Positions 10,444 to 22,559 of a DNA stretch of 64,000 bases are shown here, in pieces. The first letter of the stretch is position 1. Each line of letters opens with the position of its first letter. Both the position numbers and the translations under genes were made by a program. The stretch spans positions 45,462,930-45,526,929 of the forward strand of contig NC_053148.1 of NCBI RefSeq assembly GCF_016808335.1, read 5' to 3'. Under the pieces are notes generated by a model that was not told the origin of the DNA, searched no databases, and worked only from the letters and a program-made list of their open reading frames with translations. Source of the stretch: Panicum virgatum (Eukaryota > Streptophyta > Magnoliopsida > Poales > Poaceae).

Positions 10444-11504
10444 AGCGTCGTAAGCTAGAAGATCGCAAGAGGTAGTACAACTGCCCAGGGCAGTCTAGCA
10501 GTAGCACTCGCCCTCGCTTACCCATGCCACAGGGGCCACAGCAGCGCACTGGGATGCAACAGGGCTAGTACCAGAATCAGCCCTTCAACAAGAACCAGAA
10601 TCAGTTCCAGCGCCCTAATCAGATGAGTCAGTGTCCCAGCACCCCCCCAAATCGTCAGAATGCACTCCCTGGCCCTTAGATGAAGACTAGTGCTCCTAGC
10701 ACTTCTGTTAGGAAGGGATGCTTCTATTGTGGTGAGGCAGGTCACTATGCCAACAACTGCCCAAATAAAGCTGCACAGAACACCCCGAGACAGACGAACA
10801 ATAATGGTCAGAGGTAGAACCAGCAACAGCAAGGGCACAATGGGAACCAGAACCAGCAGGTCAACAAAGGACAACAAAACTATGCACGTGGGAGAGTGAT
10901 CCATGTGACCGCTGAGAGCGCTCAGGAAGCTCAAGATGTGGTGGTTGGTATGTTTCTTGTCAACTCAGCCCTTGCTTCAGTTTTATTTGATTCTGGTGCA
11001 CCACATTCTTTTATCACTGCTCAGTATGTTGCAAAACATAATGTACCCATGTGCATTATGCCAAAACCCATGTTAGTTAGTTACTTGGTGGGGGTATGAA
11101 AGCTGCATATTTGTGTCCCAACGTATGTTTGAAAATTATGGGAGTAGACTTTCCAGCCAACTAAATTATTCTGAATGCCAATGGGATTGATGTGATACTT
11201 GGGATGTATTGGTTGGGAGGTTGTAAGGGAGTAATTGATTGTGCCAAGAGATCAGTGCACCTGACCAGTCCACAAGGAGATAGAATTGAGTTTGTAGCAA
11301 CTGTGCCGTCAGTAACAAATTGTGTGGTTAATCAGCTTGAGGGCAATAGACTAGAGGATATCAGAGTTGTGTGTGAGTTTTCGGATGTCTTTCCAGATGA
11401 TCTGCTAGGTATGCCACCTGATCGAGATATTGAATTTGTTATTGAGCTTTTACTTGGAACTGCACCCATATCTAAGAGACCATATAGAATAGTTGTTAAT
11501 GAAC
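10444..11504 (+). pseudogene. Gypsy gag-protease-RT start, chromovirus/Tekay-like fragment
   Basis: Read across several frame breaks: a Gln/Asn-rich linker, a CCHC knuckle GCFYCGEAGHYANNC (about 10719-10763), a retroviral-type protease core VLFDSGAPHSFI (about 10981-11016), GIDVILGMYWL (about 11187-11219), and the start of RT with VFPDDLLGMPPDRDIEF and APISKRPYR (to about 11490). The order CCHC, PR, RT fits Ty3/gypsy. In-frame stops (for example about 10679 and 11097) make it dead. It ends abruptly at about 11504 where the minus-strand element begins. Confidence 0.8.
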
Positions 11505-11602
11505 TTGTTTTGGCTTCGACCTTCGGTCAACAGCCCCTTGCCGTTTAGCGCTTATTGCACTTTTTTATTTTTGGGCGAAGGTGTTTTGGCTTGCTTGGAG
11601 CG

Positions 11603-13293
11603 TGAAAGGATTGATGGACCAAGAGGGGGGGTGAATTGGGCCTTTTTCAATTTCTAAAACACAATAAAGCAACCTTAACCTATGCAATGCTAGTAAGGCA
11701 CCAATTCACCAACCGGATAACTAAGCTACCTACACAAGCTAAGAGAGATATAAAGAGAAGTAAAGCCTAGCAAGGTAGAGCTAAGTTATGATCTCTAAGT
11801 CAAGCACATGAATAAATTGCATGAAAGAAAATGCTTGAATAAAGAGAGTGGACAAGAGACGACCGGATTTTTTCCCGTGGTGTCGATGTGTTGGCACACA
11901 CCCCTAATCCACGTTGTGACACTCACAAAGAGTCTTGTCACCTCCCAAGTCACCGAGACGAGGGCGCTCACTAAGAGTCTCCGTTCACCATCCCGGCGTG
12001 GTGGAGATCAATCCACGTACAATCTTCTTCTCCGGGCTCCCACAATCCTTGGCAAGCTCCGCGAGAAATACCTCGATCACCAAAATCGCCTAGGTGATGC
12101 CAATCACCAAGAGTAACAAGCTAGGGCCTTCACTTGAGCAAGAACCGATCACCAAGAACGGATGCACACAAGCTTCTCTCTACTCAAGTCCTTAGCCTTG
12201 CTTCTTGAATGATTGAATGATCAATTTGATGGAAGATGAAGCTCAAGGTGGCTCTTGACTATTGTATAAGTGTATGGATGTTGCCTGGTGTCAAGAGTGG
12301 CAAAATGACCCATTGGAGGGGTATATATAGGCAGCTCACACGAATAGAGCCGTTGGAGAAAAGTTGCCAGAAAACTGGGCAACGCCGGTTAATCCGACGA
12401 TCCTCCAATAGCCAGCGTCGGTTTAACCGATGAATGTAAACTGCCCCTTCTGAAAACTAGCCGTTACAACTTGGGCAGATTAACCGACATATCATCGGTT
12501 TAACCGGTGAGTGTAGTTGTCCACTGATCAACTAAAAAACTAAGTCTCTGGACAACTGCACCGACGTTAACTCAAAACCATCGTCGGTTTAACCGGTGAG
12601 AATAACTTCAGAAATCCCTGAAAAAAAACCATCTCACTGGTCAATTGCATCGACGTCTCAATTCAAACATCGTCGGTTTAACCGGTGTATAGAACCTTGA
12701 AACACACTGGAAAAAAACCAACTCTGGACTAATGCACCGACGTTAAATTCAAACACGTCGGTTTAACTGGTGTGTTGACTTGTCCAGACTCTGCTAACTT
12801 CATTTAACCGACGTAGAGAAAAATGTAAGTGTCGGTTAAACCGGTGTTAAAGACTTTTCCTGATTTTGCCTTTTCTGATTTGAGTCTTGAATGAAATCCA
12901 AATGTTCTTGAGATATGAGTTAAAAACCACTTATTTGAACTTCTAGGAACCTGAGTGACCATAGTGTGCATCCATTTTTGATTGACCATGTCCATGCTCA
13001 AGTTACTTGGCCTTAACCTCTCTTAATAGTGCGATCACTATAAAACTATAAAACCTATACTAACCCAAGTGTCCTTCTCAACCTTATGACACTTAGGACT
13101 AGAAAGATCCTTAGTCTTGACATATATATGAGTTGAATACCGAGATCGCCTTTTTGAATAATGAAATTGATGGGCCTCTTTTGACATATGACCAAATGAG
13201 CGATAATGATCTATTAAGCTGTACAAACTCATTAGTCACAATAATGGTTGTCATTAATCACCGAAACATACCTTGAGGGCCTAGATGCTTACA
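11603..13293. mobile_element. Solo LTR, 1691 bp, perfect 5-bp target duplication
   Basis: Begins TGAAAGGATTG and ends GATGCTTACA. It is flanked on both sides by the same 5 bp, gagcg (11598-11602 and 13294-13298). No internal retrotransposon sequence and no second LTR are present, so it is a solo LTR left by recombination. A frame of about 100 codons at 11808-12116 has no recognisable motif. The stretch 12378-12850 carries about six imperfect inverted units (accgacg ... cgtcggtttaaccggtg). The family was not identified. Confidence 0.88.
12378..12850. repeat. Repeated 'cgtcggtttaaccggtg' units inside the solo LTR
   Basis: About six copies of 'accgacg' followed 15-25 bp later by 'cgtcggtttaaccggtg' or close variants, spaced roughly 70-90 bp. 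The paired arms could form small hairpins. Confidence 0.75.
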
Positions 13294-13866
13294 GAGCGGC
13301 ATGGGCAAACTAACGCTGAGAAAAACGTCTCCTCCCCCCCACCTTGCCAATGTTGCTCGAAGCAAGTTTCGGGCACCTTCTTTTTTTGTTTTTTTGGGGT
13401 ATGCTTTATTTTATAGGATCGTACCTTGCTTAGGTGATTGGTGGATAAGTATGCTAGGCTCGTGAGGCATACGAGCTTAGCTGACTTAGTTTTGGATTAC
13501 ACTTTCGAACGGGGATCGAAATTCGTGGCTATGATGCCGCTTCGACCATCGAGAGCTTCGAGTTGAGGGGGGAAAGCACTTTGTACTTAACAGATTGCAA
13601 AGTTTACAAAGGGTCCGCCTCATTAAAAACCTCACCTCCGGAAAGGAGTCCCCTCTTGTGAGGAAAAGAGTACAGCCCGAACGTTGCAAAAAATAGAGAT
13701 CAAAAAGAGGGAAGACGCCTAGTAGGTCTGGATCTGCTTATAGCTTCGCAGTCCAGCCTATTTTACAATTTACTAGATATAATACTTCTTTAGGCCATCA
13801 GCATTCCATGAATCCGGCAGCTCATTGCCTTTGGGATCTGCTAGATGGGACGATCCGGGCCTCCTG
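13294..13866 (-). other. 3' non-coding part of the Tat-type element
   Basis: Between integrase and the element's left end. A block at about 13605-13680 (fragments 'cattaaaaacctcacc' and 'aggaaaagagtacagcc') is of the kind found downstream of pol in grass gypsy elements. No gene is seen. Confidence 0.4.
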
Positions 13867-14943
13867 CTAGAGATTACGAGCTAGGGGCCATCCCACTTTG
13901 ATTGCATTTTTCCGACTTTTTCTGCATTTGGCCTCCTTTTCAAGACCCAGTCTCTGGTGGAGATGTCTTTTTTTTACTACTTTCTTGTCCCTCCATTTCC
14001 TTGTTTCGTTCTGATACTTGTTCAAGTTGGAGGCAGCCTGTAGGATGTCTAGCTCTATCAAGTCCAACTCATCCGAAGGTTGGTGTTGTTCTCCGGCGGA
14101 GGTTGCTCTTAGGCTCTGGTGTTTGAGTTCTTCTGGATTTATGGCTTCGACATCGTAGAGTAGTTTGAATGGGGTGAATTTTGTGGTTCTGGATTCGGAT
14201 GTGTTATGGGACCAAATGACCTTCGGGAGTTCATCGACCCATTTTCCTTTTTTTTGGTTGAAGAGGCATTTTTTGATACTAGAGAAGATTATGTCGTTGG
14301 CACGTTCCACAGCTCCGTTGGACTGTGGGTGATAGACTGAGGCAAACATGACCTTCGTGTCTAAGCTTGGGCAGAATTCTTTGAATGGTTGTGAGTCAAA
14401 CTGCTTGCCGTTGTCGACTGTGAGTTCCTTGGGTACTCCGAACCTGCACATGATGTTTTGCCAAAAGAATTTGCAGACCGCCTCGGAGGTGATATTTACC
14501 AGCAGCTTGGCTTCAACCCACTTGGTGAAGTATTCCACAGCGACCACAACAAACTTGTAGTTGCCTTGGGCTGTGGGCAGGGGGCCGACTAGGTCTATAC
14601 CCCACTGCTGGAGGGGCCAGGTGGGTGGTATCAATTGTGGAGGCTCCGAAGGTCTACTGGACTTGGGTCCCATCATTTGACAGGATTCGCAGGTTTTGAT
14701 GATTTTTTCAGCGTCACTTAGAGCTGATGGCCAGAAGAACCCCTGCCTGAAAGCTTTTGCTGCCGGAGTCCTGATACCAATGTGAGAGCCGCAGATGCCA
14801 GAATGAATTTCATTTAGCAATTCAATGCCCTGGGCCACTGGAATGCACTTGAGCCATGGAGTCACAATGTCAGACTTGTATAGTTCACCTTGCGAGATTA
14901 CATAGCCTCTTGCCCTTTGAGAGAGCCTTTTTTCCTCTGCCAC
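13867..14943 (-). pseudogene. Gypsy integrase, frame still open
   Basis: 358 codons without a stop. A zinc-binding HHCC domain is visible (HSGICGSHIG ... CESCQ). The DDE core shows Asp in WGIDLVGPLP, Asp in LTVDNGKQF and Glu in YHPQSNGAVERAND. The integrase inserts retrotransposon cDNA into the genome. The domain itself looks intact and its frame continues upstream to about 15160, but the rest of pol is broken, so it is best treated as part of a dead element. Confidence 0.85.
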
Positions 14944-15171
14944 GTCCGAAGGTTCGTAGTGGCCCCGAAGGTACGCCGTTATCGGCGCTCTCCAATCCTC
15001 ACTGAAGATGGGGTTGATTTGGCTTTCCTTCTTTGGTTTGGTTGATGGTGTGGTGATTTCTTTAAGGAAAACATCTGGGGGGAGTTGCTGTTTTCTGGCT
15101 GCAGCCTTTGCAAGTCTGTCGGCTTCGTCATTTTGATCTCGCGGGATGTGAGTGATGGTAAAGCCTCTGAA

Positions 15172-15795
15172 CTATTTTTCCAATGCTCTTACTGCTTCCA
15201 GATACTCGATGAGCTCGGGCTTCTTAGCTTCAGACTCCTTTTTGATATGATCTGCGATGACCTTCGAGTCTGTTTTGATGATGCAATTTTGGTGCCTCGG
15301 TGCCATCATCTTGCGAAGCCCAAGTAAAAGAGCTTCATATTTGGTGGTATTGTTTGTGGATGGGGTTGAGGTGCCGAAGCTTAGGCGGGCAACATATCTT
15401 ATCTTTTCCCCTGAAGGAGACTCGAGGATTGCTGCTATGTCGACACCTTCATTCTGCCAGGCCCCGTTGCAATGGATCGTCCATGATTCCATGAGCTTTT
15501 CTTCTTGAGCTTCGGGGGAAGTCCAGTCAACAATGAAATCTGCCAGTACTTGGGATTTAATTGTCGTTCTTTTTTCAAAGTCGACTACCAGTTCTGATAG
15601 TTCCGAAGCCCATTTGGCTATTCTTGGGGAGACTTCTCTGTTGTGGAGCAGGTCGTGCAGAGGTTGGCTGGAGATGGCTATGATTTTGTGAGCCTTGAAA
15701 TAATGGTGAAGCTTATGAGATGCCATGATGACTGCATAAGCTATTTTTTTGAGTTCTGAGTAGTGTAGCTTAGAGCCTGCCAAAGCTTCGAACAC
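15172..15795 (-). pseudogene. Dual RNase H region of the Tat-type pol
   Basis: The 5' part (YSELKKIAYAVIMASHKLHHY) is the tail of the RT-linked RNase H. A connector (QVLADFIVDW) leads to a second RNase H (ESWTIHCNGAW ... NNTTKYEALLLGLRK ... KTDSKVIADHI), the extra domain of Tat elements. In this second domain the first catalytic Asp, expected before Gly-Ser/Ala, is Asn (HCNGAW), while the Glu (KYEALL) and next Asp (TDSK) remain. The frame opens at 15795 after a stop and ends at 15172. Confidence 0.82.
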
Positions 15796-16044
15796 GAAGT
15801 ATACAGGTAACTATTTGTGAGTGCCATCGTCCACTCTTTCCACAACTAATGTAGCACTGAGAGCTTTTTGGGATGCTGAGGTGTATAGCAGGAGTGTTTC
15901 CTTTGGGTTTGGTGAGGTTAGCTTGGCCATGTGTCAAAGGTATTCTTTGAGGGAGTTGAAAGCTTCCCTTTGCTAGTCCCCCCCATTCGAACTTCTGGGA
16001 GCTTCGAAGGACTTTAAAGAAGGGTATGGTTTGATCAGCTCATC

Positions 16045-16424
16045 GTGGGATGAATCTGTTCAGAGCTGCGATTCTTTTGAGCTTTTGCACGTCCCTAATT
16101 GATTGGGGCTCTTGCATATTACAAAGGTCTACAATTTTGTCTGGGTCTGCTTCGATGCCCTTGGAAGAGACCAGGCATCCTAGGACCTTTCCTTTATGTA
16201 CCCCGAAAATGCATTTCTCGGGGTTGAGACTTAGGTTGGCATTTCTTAGGTTTGCGAAGGTTTCTGCCAGATCTTGAATGTGATCCTATTGTGCCGCACT
16301 GATGACGACTATGTCGTCGATGTAGGCTAGGATGTTTCTTCTTAGTTGTGTCTCCAGGACCTTCGTGGTCATTCGGGAGAATGATTGGCCAGCATTTTTT
16401 AGACCTTCGGGCATTCTTACATGG
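16045..16424 (-). pseudogene. Reverse transcriptase, C-terminal half
   Basis: Minus-strand translation from the insertion edge gives VRMPEGLKNAGQSFSRM, then AYIDDIVVISA with the YxDD catalytic box at about 16310-16330, then NPEKCIFGVHKGKVLG. A TAG stop follows the YIDD box, explainable as a CAG codon with C-to-T change. The other half of this RT lies at 22228-22553, across the inserted element. Confidence 0.85.
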
Positions 16425-17847
16425 TGTTGGCACTCCTTAAGTATCCATTTTATCCCCTGTTTAACTTTTATAATGGCATGAATTTAATATCAAAATCACT
16501 AACCATCCTAACCTCGGCCCAATTATTGGTCGTTTTCGCATTTGCACATATATTTTGGAGGTACTTTGTTTTTGCAGGATTTTGACCAATTTTGGAGCAT
16601 GAAATGACGAGGCCCATGATCACGCGATAAAACAAAGAAAGACGAAGGCCAAAGCCCAAACAACGGACCAAAAGCCATGATGACTAGAAGCCCATTCATG
16701 CACATCCACCCTCCAATGAGGCCCAAAGGACAAAGCCCACAAGATGAGATCAAGATACTTCGGGGCTAAGCAAAGCAAATAGAGATTTAAGGAAGGATTC
16801 TCCGTTCTATCCTTTCCCTCGAAGATATCTCGAAGACAACGACGTCCAACGGGGTGCAATCGTGAAAGGGATAAACTCTAGAAGACTCCAGAAGACTTAG
16901 GGAGAAAGGAGGACGCGAGGCGGCGAAGAAATGGGCTAGGCCGGCTGGCCTTGGCCCATTAAGCCGGCCGGCCTAGGCCTTTTCTAGGGCTCCTCGGCCT
17001 CCCCTTCGACCTAGGGTTTCTTAGGGCTATTTAAAGCCCCCTCCCCGAGGCTCATGCATCAGATCATTCGGGAGACGACGCCAAGGAGCAGAGAAGATAG
17101 AGGGACACCTCTCGGAGAGCCGAGGGTCGTGCTAGTTGTCTAGGGGCTTCCCTAGCCGACGTGAGAACCTTGCAAGGAAGACCATGTCGGAGTTCTGGAG
17201 CTAGGATCATCAAGATCAAGGTAGGGCCCCGGTTGTGATTTTGTGATGTACAATCATTCATGGTGAAGTTACTTGTGATTCCGAATCTTTAGCGACCATG
17301 TTCTCTTTTTCGATTTTGTTCTTTTCTTTGGGTTTGCTTCATCGTAGATCTATTATCGAGATAGATCGCTTAGCATGATCTTGTAGTCATGGTGGCTAGA
17401 GGTTCATGGCGGAACTACCAAAGGGGGTTCGACTTGTTTATCATGCTTCGGGGTGCTTTGTCCAAAAGGGGGCGTCGTGACAGGGCGTTGCTTTAGTAGA
17501 CAGGTTATCGAAGGATTGGATTGGAGATTTTGGTTTAAAGATGCTTTTCATTGAGATTCACATCTATCTTGCTTCACTACATCTGGCTTGAACTACAACA
17601 TGTGCATGATCTAGGTGATCTAGATTGGTTATCTCTAACTTTCTCTCGCTACCTTCGGTGTTTGCTGTTTTTAGTAGATTAGATTCGTTTTACACCATCT
17701 CAACACAAAGGATTCTCTATGTTAGTAGATTGTTTCTTGTATCTTTGGTTCCGTGGATTGATAAATCTTGGGGGAATACTCTAAGGGAAAAGCTACACGA
17801 TCTGTGCGCTTGCGGTATACAAATTGGGGCGCTAATGAGCGTCAACA
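16425..17847 (+). repeat. Left LTR of the inserted element
   Basis: 1423 bp. In the first 230 bp about nine positions differ from the right LTR, so roughly 96 percent identity by eye. It holds a GGCCGGCC-rich stretch at about 16938-16978 that is shorter in the right LTR. Confidence 0.9.
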
Positions 17848-18943
17848 CATAGCAATAGATGGGTTCAAAAGCAATGCAAATGAAATGATGGAAGTCGAAG
17901 ATGGAGAGCTCGATGAGTTTTGGATGAAGATAGCAAAAGATGTCAATCGCCAAAGGAAGAACGTAGGTAATGTGATCTTCCAAATATTCCACTCTTGGGT
18001 GAGCAAAAGAATTCTCGGGAGGATGAGAGAATCAAAGGTCACCGACCAAGAATTGAATTGGATGTATGCAGCATTGGTGAAAAAAGCAAGTGATTGATCC
18101 CACCTACATCATGGTTGATAGATGGGTTTGTGAAGCATCATCCGGCACGGGAGAAGTTGGTTCGGGGTATTATCTCACACTAATAGCCCGAGCCATGAAT
18201 CCGGGGTTAGGGGTGATCCAAAAATATTATGTCCCGGAAAGAGATATAGGGATTGAACATTTGAGGCAAGGCCATTATATCGGAGGGGATGAAAAGAAGG
18301 GATTCATTATTTCCGAGATGGATATTTCCATCCCCGATCAAAGGCTAAAATTATTCACAAGAGGAAGGACTGATTAGCGAGTTGAAAACATTGGAGCAAA
18401 GGTGAAGAAAACAAAAGGAGAAAAGTTGATTGAAGGAACATAGGCGTCAGCACAACAAGAAAATTTGGAAGTAAAGCTTCCACCACCAAGTTCTGCTTAT
18501 TGGAGGAATGAATTTCAAGGTGCATTAAGTAGACACGGACACCCGCAAAGATGGACGAGTCAATGGGAAGCAAACCAAGATCAAGCATGGGGGCATGGTG
18601 TGGCGGCGCCCCCACCATTTAGCAACTATGGCTACCCACCCCCATCATACCAAGGAGCCCATCATACCAAGGAGAGATGCCCGACCTGTCATTTGGAGCA
18701 CAATTTTTTTTTTACCTCCCTCAACTAGAACAAGGAATGAGAATCATGGGTGCCTATGCAAGGAGAAATATGGAAGACATAGACGCCATCCGGAGGCACA
18801 CAAGCCAACTAGAAGATGGAACCGCAGGAATTGCATATCAAATGGGACTTCTAGGCCTAGTGCCACCGGAACAATTTGATGGAGGAGCATTTCAACAATA
18901 TTATGACCAAGGATACAACGCAAGAGGCAATCAAGAAGAGTGA
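17768..18943 (+). pseudogene. Gag-like open frames in the inserted element
   Basis: Three successive frames: 17768-18097, 18090-18377 and 18465-18943. The first (from within the LTR tail) is charged and helical (VEDGELDEFWMKIAKD, QELNWMYAAL). The second has IMVDRWVCEASSGTGEVG and GSGYYLTLIARAMN. The third is Pro/Gln/Tyr-rich and ends MGLLGLVPPEQFDGG. The plan (large basic/acidic protein, then a Q/P/Y-rich tail) resembles ORF1 of Athila-type and LARD elements, but I cannot assign a family with certainty. Frame changes suggest decay. Confidence 0.5.
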
Positions 18944-20814
18944 TCGACGACAAGACCATGAATAAAATGCTCGCACGTGTGGTTTGGATTTTTCTATTTT
19001 TTTCATTTATTTTCAGCATGTGTGCAAGCTTGTGTGTGCGTAGCAATTTTCTGTTTTATTTATTTTTCAGCATGTGTACAATTTGCTTTCTTTTGCTTTC
19101 ATCACCATGATAAATAAATGCATCACCCACGTTTTAATGTTATGGATAGTAATGATGATAGAAAGTTTGTGCCATGTTAAAATATGATGATCGTTACCGC
19201 CTTGTCTACATTCTTGTGCTTGGTTTATGCATGTTTAAACTAATGCTCTCTCTAACATGATCTGAAAAATTAATTAAATGCCGGCTAATTCAATTGTGGA
19301 GGTTATGATAAATTAAGACACATATCTTTTTTTTTGCTCTCTCACTTAAGCTTGTCAAGGAAAATTTAATTTGGATTTAATTTAGAGCTAACCTTGTCAA
19401 TGATACCTTTTGCAATTGCTCTACCTTTCTAAAAGCCTAAATGTTATATCATGACAAACCATAGAGCAAGATTTATTTTCAGGTGAATTAATTCAAGATT
19501 TATCTTCTTTGGTATGTGACTAAGAAGCTGACCATTCCGTATTTTTGTGTACCTCTCTTTTGCAAGCCATTCTATCAATGCATTGTGAGTTTCTATACCG
19601 GGAACATCGCAAACCTCGCTGGATATCCACCCTTAACCAAAAATATCTTTTTGTGAAACACCTCTTTGACCACAACCTATATATTGAGTATGTATTATTA
19701 TTTCGACGGCAAAACAGTAGAATCAAGAGCAAAATTCAGTAAAACATAAGCTTGGGAAGCATCAAAGAGTTTGCAGCAGAAAAATCTGAAGAAGTGGAGG
19801 CCTACAGGCAGTAGGCCGGCCGGCCCAACACCCCTAGGCCAGCCGGCCTGGCCTTTTTCCTCCTCTGTTTGCTTCAATATTTTACGAGGAGATGCCCCCT
19901 TGAATTCTAAAGTTGAGTCCAGAGAATTGATACGAGTTTTGTGCACTAACTCCATCAGGTTATCATCACTTCATTGCTTGAGGACAAGCAAACATTCAAG
20001 CATAGGGGGAGGTGGAGTAAGTGCATTGTGTTGCCAACAGTTCTGAGGAGCAAAAAGAAAGAAAAAAAGAAAAGAAAAGAATGATGATGAAAAGCTCCTC
20101 GGTTCCTTTAGCTTCATTAAACTCCAAGTACTTTGAAGATTATTCTATACTCAATTATTCCAACCATGTGCAATCCGATAACAAGGACTTCAGCTGTGCC
20201 TTGGGATCAACCGTTGCCATTTGCACATGTCCACCATCTAAAGTATGTGTTCCATTCTCTCCCTCTCCACAAAGAAATTATTTTCCAATGGTCTTTTTGA
20301 CGAGTATCGGTAAACCCATAAGAAGTATTTCTTGTTTTGATAATATCTTGATTATAATATCTTTTGTTAGGACTAACCTTTCCAGAGCTCCAGATAAAGC
20401 CTCACACATATATATGAGAGAAAGAAAGGAGAAAGTTCTAGCAAGTTTGAGAGACAAGATGGGCTGAGAGTTTCCATGAGCAAATTGCAATGAGATTTAA
20501 ATTATTGATCTTGGTTTAGCATTACTTATGGAACTTACTTTCTTAACTCTGAGACTGGAACTTACTTTCTTAACTCTGAGACTTGTTTAATTTTGAGAGC
20601 ATGTGCTTAATAATTGTGGGGAAGCATTTAACTTGTATCTACCTTCCACATTGAAAAAGCTGGTTACAACTTGAACTATTAACTGCAAAATATTTTTTGG
20701 GAGCATTGTGTTTTCTCATGTATGATCAAGTGCAGGGATTGGACACCGAAAGGCAATACTAATTTTTTTATCAAAGACTTACTCGAGGACGAGCAAGGTT
20801 TAAGCATGGGGGAA
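18944..20814 (+). other. 3' interior of the inserted LTR element
   Basis: AT-rich non-coding DNA. Two near-copies of a 'gaggacnagcaa ... aagcat(a/g)ggggga' block (about 19979-20013 and 20785-20813) lie upstream of the right LTR; such blocks are common before the polypurine tract in grass elements. A GGCCGGCC-rich stretch at about 19806-19852 repeats the motif of the LTRs. Confidence 0.5.
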
Positions 20815-22213
20815 TGTTGGCGCTCCTTAAGTATCCATTTTATCCCCTATTTAACTTTGATAGTGGCATGAATTTAATATCAAAATCACTAACCATCCTA
20901 ACCTCGGCCCAATTATTGGTTGTTTTCGCATTTGCACATATATTTTGGAGGTACTTCGTTTTTGTAGGATTTTGACCAATTTTGGAGCATGAAATGACGA
21001 GGCCCATGATCACGCGATAACACGAAGAAAGACGAAGGCCAAAGCCCAAACAAAAGAGCAAAGGCCATGATGACTAGAAGCCCGTTCATGCACATCCACC
21101 CTCCAATGAGGCCCAAAGGACAAAGCCCACAAGATGAGATCAAGATACTTCGGGGCTAAGCAAAGCAAATAGAGATTTAAGAAAGGATTCTCCGTCCTAT
21201 CCTTTCCCTCGAAGATATCTCAAAGATAACGACGTCCAACGGGTGCAATCGTAAAAGGGATAAACTATAGAAGACTCCAGAAGACTTGGGGAGAAAGGAG
21301 GATGCGAGGCGGCAAAGAAATGGGCCAGGCCGGCCGGCCTAGGCCTTTTCCAGGGCTCCTCGGCCTCCCCTTCAACCTAGGGTTTCTTGGGGCTATTTAA
21401 AGCCCCCTCCCCGAGGCTCATGCATCAGATCATTCGGGAGACGACGCCAAGGAGCAGAGAAGATAGAGGGACACCTCTCGGAGAGCCGAGGGTCGTGCTA
21501 TTTGTCTAGGGGCTTCCCTAGCCGACGTGGGAATCTTGCAAGGAAGACCACGTCGGAGTTCTGGAGCTAGGATCATCAAGATCAAGGTAGGGCCCCGGTT
21601 GTGATCTTGTGATGTGCAATCATTCATGGTGAAGTTACTTGTGATTCCAAATCTTTAGCGACCATGTTCTCTCTTTCGATTTTGTTCTTTTCTTTGGGTT
21701 TGCTTCATCCTAGATCTATTATTGAGATAGATCGTTTAGCATGATCTTGTAATCATGGTGGCTAGAGGTTCATGGCGGAACTACCAAAGGGGGTTCGACT
21801 TGTTTATCATGCTTCGGGGTGCTTTGTCCAAAAGGGGGCATCGTGACAGGGTGTTGCTTTAGTAGACGGGTTATCGAAGGATTGGACTGGAGATTTTGGT
21901 TTAAAGATGCTTTTCATTGAGATTCACATCTATCTTGCTTCACTACATCTGGCTTGAACTACAACATGTGCATGATCTAGGTGATCTAGATTGGTTATCT
22001 CTAACTTTCTCTCGCTACCTTCGGTGTTTGCTGTTTTTAGTAGATTAGATTCATTTTACACCATCTCAACACAAAGGATTCTCTATGTTAGTAGATTGTT
22101 TCTTGTATCTTTGGTTCCGTGGATTGATAAATCTTGGGGGAATACTCTAAGGGAAAAGCTACACGATCTGTGCGCTTGCGGTATACAAATTGGGGCGCTA
22201 ATGAGCGTCAACA
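20815..22213 (+). repeat. Right LTR of the inserted element
   Basis: 1399 bp, colinear with the left LTR. The main difference is a deletion of roughly 24 bp in the GGCCGG-rich stretch at about 21325-21345. It ends CAACA at 22213, followed by the host RT codons. Confidence 0.9.
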
Positions 22214-22227
22214 CATAGCAATAGATG

Positions 22228-22553
22228 CCAAAAGGGGTTGTGAAGCTTGTTTTCTCTTCATCTTCGTTTCTCATCCAGATCTGACGATACCCTAAGAAAC
22301 AGTACAGGAGTGACATTAGCTGGCTGTTGGCAGCATCATCGACAATTTTGTTGATTCGAGGGAGAGGGAAATCATCTTTTGGGCATGCTTTGTTTAGGTC
22401 TGTGAAGTCTATGCACATTCTCCATTTGCCATTTTTCTTTTTGACGGGAACTGTGTTTGAGAGCCAAGTTGGGAATTTGACTTCGCGGATGACCTTCGCA
22501 TCCAGAAGCCGTTGGACCTCTGCCTTGACTGCGGCTGCCTTTTCGTCGGACAT
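22228..22553 (-). pseudogene. Reverse transcriptase, N-terminal half
   Basis: Opens MSDEKAAAVKAEVQRLLDA, then VPVKKKNGKWRMCIDFTDLN and the FTTPFG block where the inserted LTR element interrupts it; the last host codons before the LTR run through about 22214-22227. These are RT motifs before the YxDD box. Upstream (22560-23330, minus) are stretches of protease type (FIDSGSSADIIF near 23200-23240) and a linker with several stops. Confidence 0.85.
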
Positions 22554-22559
22554 TTTTCG

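Larger units (their letters stand above)
16425..22213 (+). mobile_element. LTR retrotransposon without pol (LARD-like), inserted in the RT gene
   Basis: Two direct LTRs, 16425-17847 and 20815-22213, both TGTTGG...CAACA. The insertion site is inside codons of the minus-strand RT: left flank catgg (16420-16424), right flank catag (22214-22218), a 5-bp target duplication with one change. The interior (about 3.0 kb) carries gag-like open frames but no protease, RT or integrase. It also has a purine tract just before the right LTR (aagcatgggggaa, about 20802-20814). It would need proteins from another element to move. Confidence 0.9.

Noticed and set aside
11505..11532. Left LTR of the first Tat-type element
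   Set aside because: A purine tract then TGTTGACCGAAGG is suggestive, but only about 28 bp remain and they do not clearly match the right LTR, so it was not listed as a feature.
16425..22213. Endogenous pararetrovirus
   Set aside because: Two LTRs with a 5-bp duplication and no movement-protein or coat-protein motif; it is an LTR retrotransposon.
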